Assembly: GCA_022419385.1 (NCBI GenBank)
Contig: JAJUBI010000002.1
Span: 434,001 to 498,000 of the forward strand
Origin: Paraconiothyrium sp. Pb-2020
Taxonomy: Eukaryota; Ascomycota; Dothideomycetes; Pleosporales; Didymosphaeriaceae
DNA: 64,000 bases
Direction of reading: 5' to 3'
The stretch's first letter is position 1; each line of letters starts with the position of its first letter. Position numbers and translations under genes: made by a program. A model generated the notes under the pieces. The model had not been told where the DNA came from. It saw only the letters and a program-made list of their open reading frames with translations, and ran no database searches. Below are positions 20,952 to 31,132 of the stretch, in pieces.

Positions 20952-23499
20952 TTGAGCGGATCCAAAGTCATCGTGACGGATCAAGCAAACCCCAACGATG
21001 GAAGGATCATCATCATGTCTGACGATGTACGTGCAAATGTCCAACAAGCCGTCACCAAGAATTGCGGGAACTTTTCAAATCAATGCATAGAAGCCGTCAG
21101 GGAAACTATATTTAGCGGCGGTACAGAGCTCAATTCTCGGAGTGCAGATGTCATCGGCTTTTACCTGGTCTCCTATCTTATGGCTATGCTTTCTATCGCC
21201 TGGTGGGAAGGTCCGAGGGTGAAGGAAATCCCAGTCGCATTAAATATACACGATGACTTCATAGCTCAGGCATCGTCCGCAATTGCGGCATCTACTGTTG
21301 CGATCGCTACCGGGGAGGCAACTCCCATCGTCACGTTCACGGTGAAGCCAGTCCCAACTTTGATCTCAGCCACTGGATAAGTGTTCTACTGTTTCCTGCG
21401 ACCTCTTCGGCCAGGGCTAATGTCATCTTAGCTCTTTGGTACCTGCAGTGATAATAGTGGCAGCTACCGGAAATGTGCAACACTCGGGTGACATAATTCT
21501 CAGATTATCCGATAGTCTTGCGCAGCGATTGATGGAGATCGTGGCGCGTAGCCATCAGTGTCCCGCTGGCGGATCTTTCAATAGCAACAACAAGCGACTC
21601 CGCCAACGTCTGGATGCTGATTGGGGGTCAGTCATTTTCGGATCTGAGCAGATACTACTTAACGCTGCACCAGAGTTAGCATTCGGTGATGTGCTGCTGC
21701 TGCGCTTACAGCCTCTGTTGTGGACCGCTCAAGAGGCTGTACGAGCAATGGGTGTTGTTATGCAGTTTGCACGCGACCTTGCTAGCAACATGGGCGTTAC
21801 TCCAGATGTCGCAGCTTCTATCGTAGTCGCTGTGTTTGCATTGGTAACATTGAATATCATTGATGGGCATCAATTGGCCACGGAGAACCGAATCCCCGAC
21901 GACAAGCTTCAGGGTACCATGACACCTTCAGCATCTTTAGCGACTAGTACGATGACGACATCAAGTAGCTCGAGCTCATCTAGCAGCAATTTGTGCATTG
22001 CATCCTGTCACATGACTGGGGCAATCAAGAACTGCGAGACTGTGTGTCCTGGAGGAAGGCCTACTGAAGTCCCTGAAAGTGATCGAAAAGTCACCACTGT
22101 TCACATTGAGCCATGGACACCACTTCCGTTGAGCGACTGGGTACCAATGATCGAGCCTACAGCTGGATGTCAACAGGAAGAGTCAAAGGAATTCTCAGAG
22201 GAGACATTCAACAAAACGGTAGACGAATTCTGCGCCGTGGCAGGAATGCCATGGAGCAACAACTCCTGGAGAGTAGATTCAGCTGGAAAGAACACAACTT
22301 CTCAGCCAGAAAAACGCAGTCTCTGGCAGGCTGCCCAGGATCTCATTCTCAACCATCGCGAGGAGACAAGTGACCAAACAACACTTGAGCTCCTTTGGAC
22401 ACCAACAGACGTCCTCGACCTGACATGTTCTCTCACTTGCAGAGAGGCTCTCTCAAAACTTGCCTTTTCCAACTGTAGTTCGATGAGCGGAGTCCCTGAT
22501 GGGAGAATGGGTGCGGGTGGCGGCATTTACATTGGCTGCGGTTCCTACTCCTTCTCAATCGATCAACCGAAGAGCAAGGCGAAGATTACATGTCGTAATT
22601 CTGAGCCATCTGCGCCCCAAGATGATAACGAGTCATAAGGAGTTACAAGCGTGGAAACGGTTATTAACCAGTGGTGCGATGACAACGATGGCAAACAGGT
22701 GACCGCCACCGACAACGTCTACCAGCGGTACGGGATCACTGGACTTGGAGTGTCAGACCGAAGCTCCTTCTGGCTTCGAGGATCGCTCTCGTGTGGAAAC
22801 TCTGAGACCATGCACAAAGATGACTGCAAAAAGTCGCTCCTTGATGGAATGGCACAGTGCGACCCCGATGGCAAAGAGACACATGGGGAAACAGCCTCGG
22901 TGGATTGTCTTGACTACAGTCTCGACCTAAGCAGCGTAACGCAGGACGACAATCCGCCCTGGGATGAAAAGCACCAATACCCACCACCCGAAAATGCGCC
23001 AAGCGGAAGAGACGACCATGGTGCTAACAATGTCATGTGCGACACACGAGCACAACCCGGAAGGCCTCTCACGCAAGATCAAACGAACGAAGCGATCGCA
23101 GCATACTGCAAGGATGAAGTGGTCGTCCCAGGATTCGGTGCCCATTGGAGCAACATGTTCAATTATCCACCCGAGGGCCAAGCCCAGTTCTACAAGGATG
23201 ATAGCCTCACAATGCATTTGACCATGGGTGCAGAGGCTATAGACAACAAGGATGGAAACGAGTATTCCCAGGACACGGCATGGTGCGAGTAAGTTCAAGT
23301 TGCCATGACATGCTGAATATGCATCTAACGAGCTGTCAGGGGATACGATCAGAAGATTAATACCGACGACTGTACGTACGCGCTACGCAAGGTTTTGAAC
23401 ACCTGTACTTACGGCAAGGATCCGGAGAAGTTCGTTGGAGGAACGTTCGTGTATAGATGCGCTATGTACAAGATTTGGTTCGTCAATGAGGGTACATGA
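20952..23499 (+). CDS. cysteine-rich extracellular-type fungal protein, broken or multi-exon model
   Basis: Three coding blocks belong to one conserved fungal family of unknown function. Block 1 (20952-21380) has the N-terminal helical part (SIAWWEGPRVKEIPVALNIH). Block 2 (about 21432-22635) has a Ser-rich linker near 21960 and Cys-containing segments. Block 3 (22639-23288 plus 23340-23499 after a clear 51-nt intron) has a repeated pattern of Trp, Cys and YPP (NQWCDDNDGK, DCLDYSLDLS, CKDEV, SNMFNYPPEG, LTMHLTMGAE). Two problems remain. The frame changes between blocks 1 and 2 with no clean phase-matched intron. Blocks 2 and 3 share a frame but are separated by TAA at 22636-22638. A 45-nt intron 22595-22639 (GTAATT to TAAG) would remove the stop but has poor splice sites. 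No signal peptide was found. It is either a mis-modelled gene or an early pseudogene. Confidence 0.55.
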
Positions 23500-23824
23500 A
23501 GACAGCTAGCGCACGGGGTTTCGCCGGGTCCCTGTAATGTAGTTAGGCCCAGCCCAAGGAGATGCGTATTCTATATCATAATCGGTAGGTATATGCTTCG
23601 CAGCCACCAGAATCACATATAACGAGCTCTTAGATAGAAGTAATGCCGTTGTTAGTCCTGCGATAATCTCGCTTTGACACATCCCCCATCGTCCGTTGTG
23701 GATGCATGGTCGTGTTTGGAGGCTTATCCCGGGCACTGTGGGAAATCGGCGTCGCTACCATACGTTTCAAGCATGACTGATACCGCCGGACGTTGGCTTG
23801 CGCACGTGATGCATCGATGCCCGC
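23500..23824. other. intergenic, nothing recognised
   Basis: About 325 bases between two convergent genes. No feature seen. Confidence 0.35.
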
Positions 23825-24193
23825 TTAAGGTCTAGCGCATATCACTAGCGCATTCCAGCACCGTGTCACAGGTGCTTTGTTCGTCCCCCAACACTCGTCC
23901 ACATAGTCCTTTGCCTTCATTTTATAGATGCATGCTCTCGTCGCGCAACCCCAGCTGCAGCCACATATTGGTCCCGTCTGTTGCTCATCGCGCTCACTAA
24001 CGCCACGCCCTTGACATTGTGCGGCTGCTTTGAAGGGGGGACACTCCTCGAGACATATATTGCAATTATATAGTGAAGAAATGATCCAGCGAGCCCCACT
24101 GATGGAAGAAACAGTGATCTGAGCCATGGAATGTATCATGAGCTTCCACCGTGGTTCGCTAATTGCTACACCATAGTCCAGAGATGCTTTCAT
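23825..24193 (-). CDS. small cysteine-rich protein, uncertain
   Basis: The frame from an ATG at 24193 to the stop at 23825 gives 122 residues. The C-terminal 75 contain nine cysteines in a regular layout (NCNICLEECPPF, CGCSWGCATRACIYK, DECWGTNK, RCWNALVICARP), which looks like a disulfide-rich secreted protein. The N-terminal 40 residues do not form a convincing signal peptide, so an upstream exon or a different splice pattern is likely. I do not recognise the family. The start is a guess. The cysteine part is the better supported. Confidence 0.38.
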   Translation of the reverse strand: MKASLDYGVAISEPRWKLMIHSMAQITVSSISGARWIISSLYNCNICLEECPPFKAAAQCQGRGVSERDEQQTGPICGCSWGCATRACIYKMKAKDYVDECWGTNKAPVTRCWNALVICARP

Positions 24194-24508
24194 GCTGGAT
24201 GACGTCACCCAAGGACCCTTGTCTTCACCTGCCGTCCCTGCAGATCAGCTGCGGGTCGCTGATTCAGCGTGTTTACCCAATCAGCCACGATGGACGCGAC
24301 GCCGTCATGCCGTGCACAGATCGCGAACCCCGCCTTTCACGCTCTCGGCTCCAGCCGCCAAGCTAATCATAGCTGCACTCGTACGTACACCTGGGAGCTC
24401 TCAAGAGCTGTGCTTCGCCCCATCCACCAAGCCTTCTTTATCCTCCCTGCTAGACCATCCAGTCCGCACCTCCCGCACCTACCTATCCGAAGAAGAGCAC
24501 CATCAGAT

Positions 24509-25942
24509 ATGTCGTCATCATATTTTGACGCACAACCCGCAAAAGCACCGCCCCCAGCGGCCCTGCTAGATATACCAGGAGGCACTGGCCTCGAAAATGC
24601 AGGCCTCCTGAGTCCGCAAGTGTCGCGCATATTGGAAGACCTGCAGCTTGAGGACAAATCGAGCAGCGAAGACGAACACGAGAACGCTAGCCTTTCCGGG
24701 GACAGCAACTCTGACAAAGACACTAATCGCGATCGCAAATCAAGACGTGACCTAGCGGAGCAAGACTACAACATTCGGAAGGGACAATCCTCGCCGTTGT
24801 CTCGCAAAAACGAGCGCTCGAAAGGTCCAAATCAGTCACCCTCACAGCAGCCGGGCTTGCACAGCCAGAAGAATCCCCACCTTGCCCGCTTTCATTCGCT
24901 GCGATCGATGCTGTTCTCAAGTCAAATCGAGAACAGCTTTCAAAAGCTTACCGAATCCCAGATGCAGGACCAGCCTGAATCGAAATGGAAGGCGGAGCAT
25001 GATCAGCGAAAAGGCTTGAATAGACCGAAAACCCCTGAGAGCCAAAGCCCGCCTAGAGAAGGATTGGCGAAGAGGATGAAGAGTGGGCTGAAGAGAATGG
25101 CAAGCAAAGATTCACCACCACCAATGGCCAAGATTCCTGAAGATAACATATCAACGGCGAGTGACGACGATGAGGAAGACGCCTTTCACAGCAATGATTC
25201 CGACATTAACCATTCCGATATCGAAGACCTAGTGCGTTGGGTGAGCAAAAGGGATCCTCCAAGCGATGGTGAAGCCCGCAAATTACAGGACGACGATACC
25301 AATAAGATCTCCAAGACAGATAGCGGCCATGAAAGCCTAGGTCACTCCGATGTTGAGGATTTGGTACGATGGGTGTCGCGCAAAGATGATCCACAGTCTA
25401 GTACCCTACAAAAAGCAGATTCGACCACAAGAATACAGCCACAAGTAGAGGCGGTGCAGCGCAACTACGGCTACGACAGCGATGCATCCACAGAATCGGA
25501 CTTGGAAATAGCCACTCAACAAACTGCTCACAGGGACTCTATAAACGACGACGATGTCGACGACGATGTCGACGATCTCGTGAGGTGGGTGTCACGCAAA
25601 GAAGGTCTACACGCAGGTCCGGTACGCAAACAGAAAGGCAGTGGTACCGACACGCCTTCAGGATCAGAAGCACAGGACCCCAATACCGAGGAACTCGATC
25701 GTTGGGTTACCAAAAAGGACGACACGAGCGGCGAATCTCAAAACGCCTCGAAAGAGTCTCTACCCATCATTGATGAGCCTGCGCAAGAACCCAAAGCTGC
25801 ACCCAAAGCTGCACCTAAAGTAGGGAGTCGTTTAAAGAGGGAAGTGTCACATACGAAGCCGCCAGCGATGGAAAGGGCCCTCACGCATGATGACGTCGAC
25901 TATTTGGTGCAGTGGGTGACGCGGAAGAACACGAATACTTAG
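24509..25942 (+). CDS. disordered protein with five DLVRWVSRK-type motifs
   Basis: Intronless, 477 aa, from the ATG at 24509 (MSSSYFD). The frame stays open further upstream, but that part is not protein-like. It is rich in Ser, Asp, Glu, Lys and Pro and is probably intrinsically disordered, without signal peptide or membrane segment. Its hallmark is a short motif repeated five times in the second half: HSDIEDLVRWVSKRD, HSDVEDLVRWVSRKD, DDVDDLVRWVSRKE, NTEELDRWVTKKD and HDDVDYLVQWVTRKN at the very C-terminus. The acidic start, hydrophobic core and basic end suggest an amphipathic helix used as a repeated docking site. I do not know a function. Confidence 0.7.
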   Translation: MSSSYFDAQPAKAPPPAALLDIPGGTGLENAGLLSPQVSRILEDLQLEDKSSSEDEHENASLSGDSNSDKDTNRDRKSRRDLAEQDYNIRKGQSSPLSRKNERSKGPNQSPSQQPGLHSQKNPHLARFHSLRSMLFSSQIENSFQKLTESQMQDQPESKWKAEHDQRKGLNRPKTPESQSPPREGLAKRMKSGLKRMASKDSPPPMAKIPEDNISTASDDDEEDAFHSNDSDINHSDIEDLVRWVSKRDPPSDGEARKLQDDDTNKISKTDSGHESLGHSDVEDLVRWVSRKDDPQSSTLQKADSTTRIQPQVEAVQRNYGYDSDASTESDLEIATQQTAHRDSINDDDVDDDVDDLVRWVSRKEGLHAGPVRKQKGSGTDTPSGSEAQDPNTEELDRWVTKKDDTSGESQNASKESLPIIDEPAQEPKAAPKAAPKVGSRLKREVSHTKPPAMERALTHDDVDYLVQWVTRKNTNT

Positions 25943-26499
25943 GACGTGGAGGCACAAGACAGTAAAACTTTCAAAGGGCAGCAAGAGCAGGACGTTTAGC
26001 AGCGTGAGGGGCAAACAACACTCTCCGTCGAAGCTACAAATCATTCATAAGTGCATATTGACTCACGTAATCTCTTAATATCAGCCATATGGAAGTGCCT
26101 AAGATCACACAATTATGGGCATCGTGATTTTCCATGTTTTGTGGAAGCAGCGCCAGTCTGTACATCTCGCTCATGAGCTGCTTTGCTTGAACCACCAGCA
26201 GTCGAGCTCATTAGGGTGGGCAGAATGCTAGTCAATCGCATCTAAATGTCCTTCCACTTCAACCGGCTTCCTATCTTGGACTTCTGATGCCGGCCTGCGT
26301 ACGTAGTGGTATGGTAATGTTGAGAGACAAGACAAGACCCGGAGAATAAGATGCCGTACTGAGCCTAGCGCAAATACCCTGCCAGGGTTCAACAACCGGG
26401 CCACACGCACAAGTTTACTACTACTACCCGCCGACAACATTCTACTTTTTTTGTGATATTTCACCTGTCCCTTACGTCGTACCTCTGACCCAAGACACC
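25943..26499. other. intergenic, nothing recognised
   Basis: About 560 bases, presumably the 3' end of the upstream gene and the promoter of the next. Confidence 0.35.
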
Positions 26500-27537
26500 A
26501 TGAAACTGCACGCGGATCTAGAGCGACAGTGGACCAACAACATTAAGGCGCTCTGGCGAGCCAAAATCCCTGATCTACCCGCGCTCAAGGACCACCTACC
26601 AGGAGCCGTCTTGGTCGCTTTCGACTCCGAGGGCTGTAGCTCTGATTCCGACGGGCTGGCAAGCACCAACAAAGTCAGCGAACTAGGTTTCGCGGTGATA
26701 TGCACTGATATCGCGACCTCCAAGTTGGAATACACGGGCAAAGAATTTGGCGACAGCAACGACACGCGGGAGTTGACTATCGAACTACAAAGCAAGCCAA
26801 AAGTTGAACAAACTGCAGGCCGGATCGTACGTGCACAGCTTTCCGACGTGGAAGAGTTGGTGCACGACTTCCTCGCCGATCTCCCAGGAAGACGCGTATT
26901 AGTTGGCTACGATCTAAATAGAGAACTACGCTGGATTTCCTCCACCTTTCCCTTCCTCGCCGACTTATTCGTAGCCTGGGTCGATGTGCAAGAACTAGTC
27001 TACCATCGATGCATCCAAAGCAGTCCAACAACGCTGTCCATATACGAACAACAAAGTCTCTCCACCGCACTGCGCGCGATGCGTTTCTCATGCCACAAAA
27101 CCTCCGCGACTCGCGCGGTGAACGACTGCTGCCGCATACTGCAGGTCCTCGCCGGCCTTGTGCAAGCTGTCCCGTTTGTCATGCCTGGACCCAACGGACC
27201 ACGCATACCACGTTTCTCGCTGTATCCAAGTCTTCGCAAGCCAGACAAGGAGAAGCATCCGTTTTCGTTGAGGATCACGCCGGCTGATGGCCGAAGGTTG
27301 CCGCCTCGAAGCCCGCAAGAAGTAGCAGACGCGTTCCAGAGCCATGAAGGTCTGCGTGCTGTGGGGTTGAATTGGCAAAACGAGCGTCTGCGACAGGAAG
27401 GTGTAAGGTTTTGGTGGCTGTCATTCTCAACCCAGGAAGCCCTGCGGAATTTCTGTAGGAGTGTGCACGGGAGCGTCTTCGAGGGTATCACTCTATGTGT
27501 GATTTCGGACTTTGAAGAGATGGAGGAGAGTGGGTAG
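26500..27537 (+). CDS. Gfd2/YDR514C-like RNase H-fold protein
   Basis: Intronless, 345 aa. The N-terminal two thirds follow the exonuclease (DEDD-type RNase H) fold as in fungal Gfd2/YDR514C-like proteins: a first acidic pair in VLVAFDSEG with SELGFAVICTD, a second in VLVGYDLNRELRWI, and a last in TSATRAVNDCCRILQVLAGL. The C-terminal part (FSLRITPADGRRLPPRSPQE, GLNWQNERLRQEGVRFWWLS) is not recognised. If the acidic residues bind metal the protein could be a nuclease, but activity of this family is not established. It is likely intracellular. Confidence 0.6.
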   Translation: MKLHADLERQWTNNIKALWRAKIPDLPALKDHLPGAVLVAFDSEGCSSDSDGLASTNKVSELGFAVICTDIATSKLEYTGKEFGDSNDTRELTIELQSKPKVEQTAGRIVRAQLSDVEELVHDFLADLPGRRVLVGYDLNRELRWISSTFPFLADLFVAWVDVQELVYHRCIQSSPTTLSIYEQQSLSTALRAMRFSCHKTSATRAVNDCCRILQVLAGLVQAVPFVMPGPNGPRIPRFSLYPSLRKPDKEKHPFSLRITPADGRRLPPRSPQEVADAFQSHEGLRAVGLNWQNERLRQEGVRFWWLSFSTQEALRNFCRSVHGSVFEGITLCVISDFEEMEESG

Positions 27538-28044
27538 GCCATGTGATTTGGAATAGTAATGAGTTTGCTAGATAATTTTTTTATCTGAATAGAAACGATG
27601 GAGGGATTGATGGAATGGGAGGGGGTAGTTTCGAAAAACACCTGTCGGCGGGAAATCAAGCGAGGTACCTCAACTTCAAGGAAGAACAAGCGTGCGTGTA
27701 TAGTCTAATCATCTTGTAGCCAGTAGAGAGTATGCTAAGCCTAAAGATCGATATTTAAAACACCACGTACACTGTAAACTACGTACGGGTCCTTCTTATC
27801 TAGCCAGATGTATAGTGCCGCTCCATAGTTGTGCAGCGTCACAACGTGCACTGCATAAGCTGCATCTGAGAACCCTATTATCTTTAGAGGTGCTACCTTG
27901 TGTCACGGAGTCACCTCCAAAAGCTTTCTTTCAACTATTGTGAATGCTGTTACTCAAGCAACCTGTCCAAGTTTAAAACACTACCCGCAATACCCTCTAC
28001 AGCCTCCAGCACCTCTCCCCTTCCCACCGCTTCTTCCTTCCCCC
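27538..28044. other. intergenic, nothing recognised
   Basis: About 500 bases, mostly A/T-rich, between convergent genes. No feature seen. Confidence 0.35.
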
Positions 28045-28464
28045 TCAGTCCACCTTATCCAGCATAATCAACTTCGTATCCTCCTGTCCCGCTAACCGAT
28101 GCGGCAGCGCCTCCTCCTTATATCTCTTCGACTCAATCATACTCTTAAAGCTCTCCAAGTTGGGATACTTATTAATCGCAACGAAGTCCCAGCGCTCTCC
28201 TTCCGCCGCGATGACGTTCACCACCGGAACGCTGCTGAACGCGACCTCTGCGCCAGCAGGAATTAGTCCCGAGCGTAGCACGGAGACGTAGCGTTGCATG
28301 GCTTCGCGGCCGGTGCATGGGTCGCCGGCTAAGTGCGCGTGCTCGGGGGCGTAGACGGCGTTCTCGCGGTAGCGCCAGAGGTTGAGCATGTAGATTGGTT
28401 TGTTGGCGGGGAAGGTCGTGGAGGCGGAGGAGAGGGCGGAGAAGGCGATTGGGGGGCAGGGCAT
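28045..28464 (-). CDS. DUF1330-like alpha/beta-barrel protein
   Basis: Intronless, 139 aa. It contains the ferredoxin-like dimeric barrel signature of the DUF1330/ABM group: IYMLNLWRYRENA, then GREAMQRYVSVLRSGLIPAGA, VVNVIAAEGERWDFVAINKY and LESFKSMIESKRYKEEALPH. Such small proteins are cytosolic dimers. Some are monooxygenases or isomerases, but most have no assigned reaction. There are no neighbours that suggest a pathway. Confidence 0.7.
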   Translation of the reverse strand: MPCPPIAFSALSSASTTFPANKPIYMLNLWRYRENAVYAPEHAHLAGDPCTGREAMQRYVSVLRSGLIPAGAEVAFSSVPVVNVIAAEGERWDFVAINKYPNLESFKSMIESKRYKEEALPHRLAGQEDTKLIMLDKVD

Positions 28465-29904
28465 TGTGGAGGCACGGGAAGCGCACGAGAATCTTCTTTA
28501 ATGTGGTGTTTTTGGATCTATGGTGATGTTGGTGTTGTGGTGGTTTATTACGTTTACTTTGTTGCATCCTTTATAGTCGCGTCGTAGATATGGGAAACGT
28601 GATGTGTGGCGGGTGAAGGCGGAGTTCCGCCCCTAATAAGGGCGGCTTACGATCCAAAGGCGCATCGCAATATGTAATTAGACAAGCAATCAAGGGAATA
28701 TATGTGCTTTTCTTTTTCCTATTTCAGTAGTCCCTTTTTCCTCGTTTGGTAGTCCATCATCCTTACAAAGCAGGCTTCTGAGAAAGTTAGGATCTTACTG
28801 AACCCGTTTTATGTACAACGGCTGTTTTTGCCTGTTGCAGGAGAGCGCTAGGGGGAAGCGCGAAGCCTACTACATGGTCATACCTCGCAACAACAGTTCC
28901 ATCTAAGCAACAACATTCGTAATAGTTGAGGTAAAGCTGTAAGAGCCAACTTAACAACTCAAAGCAGCATCTATCAGAATAATAGAGTTCTTAGATGCTG
29001 AAGGGGTAAGATGTGTATGGACCATAGATGTGATGTAAGTAATAAGCAATAGTAGGTTTCAGGCATCATAAATTCAAGTCGAAAGTTATTAATATAAGGA
29101 AACAAATATGAACAATAGTTATTCTTCAATCAGAGGATGGAGCGGCCATCGGGTAGATAACAAATCAGGGTTGTAGTTATCCCATATGGACACAAGGTAT
29201 TTTCCCTCACGACGCGGCGACATTATCACAGCACGGATTTGCTAAAGCTCTCCCATTAGCTGGTAGATATGATGCGTGCTATCTTTCACACGCCCACACC
29301 TACTAACCAGGTAAGCCTCTAAAATCCCAAGACATACGAGTGCCTGATACCTCCCAGTGCACGCTGAAGGCTAACTCGTCAAAGGAACATGCACCCGCAA
29401 TAACGATACTTGCAAACTATGCAAAGCTCGCACCTTTACCTGTCCCTCCACTCCGCATATATGATATCAGAGAAAGACCTAGCAAGGGTCCCATAGTCAT
29501 CCAAACGTATTCCTCTTTTGTCTAGGTTTGGTTATGGGTAGAAAATGGGTGTCAAAGCCAATGGAAAACGATGCACTGGAAAATGGCCTTGTTCACTGAA
29601 GGAGTTCAAGCATCTATTCTACCCCACGTCTCCCGCAAAATTGTCGTTCTTGACTCGTGTTTGGCACGCTATACCCCACGCCCTCCATCGTGGAACCGAG
29701 GCGAGGGCCATCCCCACAATTACCCTCGAGACGAGGGCGTCCTCACTATACTACTAGCCGAACACCCGCAACCGCAGATGGAGTCATGTTTTCAGTTCTT
29801 CTTCACTTCTTCGCATACACCTTCTAAAGTTGCGACTATAGCCCCTATAGAAAGAGCATTGTCTACCCAGCGCGTGAGAGTATCGCAACAACCCATCAAC
29901 CACA
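28465..29904. other. gene-poor stretch, 1.4 kb
   Basis: A/T-rich DNA between the DUF1330-like gene and the DenD-like gene. Scattered short frames have no protein-like composition. It could be decayed repeat DNA, but I see no terminal repeats or transposase remains. Confidence 0.4.
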
Positions 29905-30894
29905 ATGACTACTGCAAAGAATATCCTCATCACCGGAGGAGCTGGCTTCCTAGGGCCAATGCTAGCAGCAAAGCTACTCCAAGGAGATTCTTACAACGTT
30001 GTCTTGACCGACCTGCACACACCTCCGCAACCAAATGGCGTAGCCAGCAACAACCCCAACCTTGAACTCGTCGCCGCAGACCTAACCAACCCGTCGGACA
30101 TCTCCCGCCTCACCTCCATCCGGCCCACCTGGCACGCAATCTTCATCTTCCACGGTATAATGTCCGTAGGCTGCGAGGAGAACCCCTCGCTCTCCACGAA
30201 GGTGAACCTAGAAGCCACACTCTCCCTCTTAAAAGCGGTGTCATCCCTCCGTCAAAGTCAAAAACCCCGCGTCGTGTACGCCTCCACACAAGCCGTCTAC
30301 GGCCCCCCTTACACCGCTTCGGGACCCATAACCGACGACACCCCCGCAACCCCCGTCGGTGTCTACGGCACGCACAAACTCATCATGGAAGCCCACATCA
30401 ACGACATGAACCGACGCGGCTTGATCGACGCCTTCGCCGTGCGCCTGCCCACGGTTACAGTCAGACCTGGCGCCCCCTCTCGCTCCGCAGCTGCGTTTCT
30501 GAGCGGGATCCTGCGCGAGCCCCTCGCTGGTCTCGAATGCATTGTCCCCATCGACGACCGCTCTGCGCGCCAGGTAATCTGCTCTCCTCGCGTCATGATT
30601 GAGAACTTTGTGCGGGTGATGAATGCGTCTAGCGATGCGATGCCCGCGCATATTCGCGCGATATACATGCCGGGGATCAGCGTGACGCTGGGAGAGATGT
30701 ATGAGGCATTTGAGGAGGTGGTTGGGAAGGAGAAGTTGGGGTTGTTGAAAACGGAGAGGGATCCGGAGGCAGAGAGGTTGCTTAATAGTTGGCCGCAGAC
30801 GGCGGATTTTGGCAATGCGAGGAGGATGGGGTTGGCGTTTGATGAGAATTGTGTGCAGATATACAAGGAGTATGTTGGTAGTTTGAAGGCGTAG
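29905..30894 (+). CDS. NAD-dependent epimerase/dehydratase-type dehydrogenase, DenD-like
   Basis: Intronless, 329 aa. It is an extended short-chain dehydrogenase with the NAD site ITGGAGFLGPML at residues 8-19, DLHTPP after beta-2, and the catalytic YGTHK (Tyr and Lys) near residue 155. Sequence around the active site (ATPVGVYGTHKLIMEAHIND, RRGLIDAFAVRLPTVTVRPG, FLSGILREPLAGLE) resembles D-erythronate dehydrogenase (DenD)-type enzymes, which oxidise a four-carbon sugar acid. It is likely a cytosolic oxidoreductase of sugar-acid metabolism. The exact substrate is not determined by the sequence. Confidence 0.8.
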   Translation: MTTAKNILITGGAGFLGPMLAAKLLQGDSYNVVLTDLHTPPQPNGVASNNPNLELVAADLTNPSDISRLTSIRPTWHAIFIFHGIMSVGCEENPSLSTKVNLEATLSLLKAVSSLRQSQKPRVVYASTQAVYGPPYTASGPITDDTPATPVGVYGTHKLIMEAHINDMNRRGLIDAFAVRLPTVTVRPGAPSRSAAAFLSGILREPLAGLECIVPIDDRSARQVICSPRVMIENFVRVMNASSDAMPAHIRAIYMPGISVTLGEMYEAFEEVVGKEKLGLLKTERDPEAERLLNSWPQTADFGNARRMGLAFDENCVQIYKEYVGSLKA

Positions 30895-31132
30895 GGGAGG
30901 TGTGATAATACTATGTAGTCCAACCCTCGCCTCGCGAGGGTCTCTGTGTAATCTGTCTTGTCGGGTGGATACATGACTAGATCAACTTACATCCTAGTAA
31001 TCCAAACGCTCTGTATGCAAGCTTCTCCGTGATGCTTCCATCCTCCTCCCTGCTGAAACCATTAGCATTTCTATCCGCTCACCCCTCCACCTTCCACACA
31101 GTGAAACAATCTTCATTACAATACCCATCTCC

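Noticed and set aside
29340..29760. Several short plus-strand frames in gene-poor DNA
   Set aside because: Overlapping frames of similar length in different phases, no conserved motif, no splice pattern.
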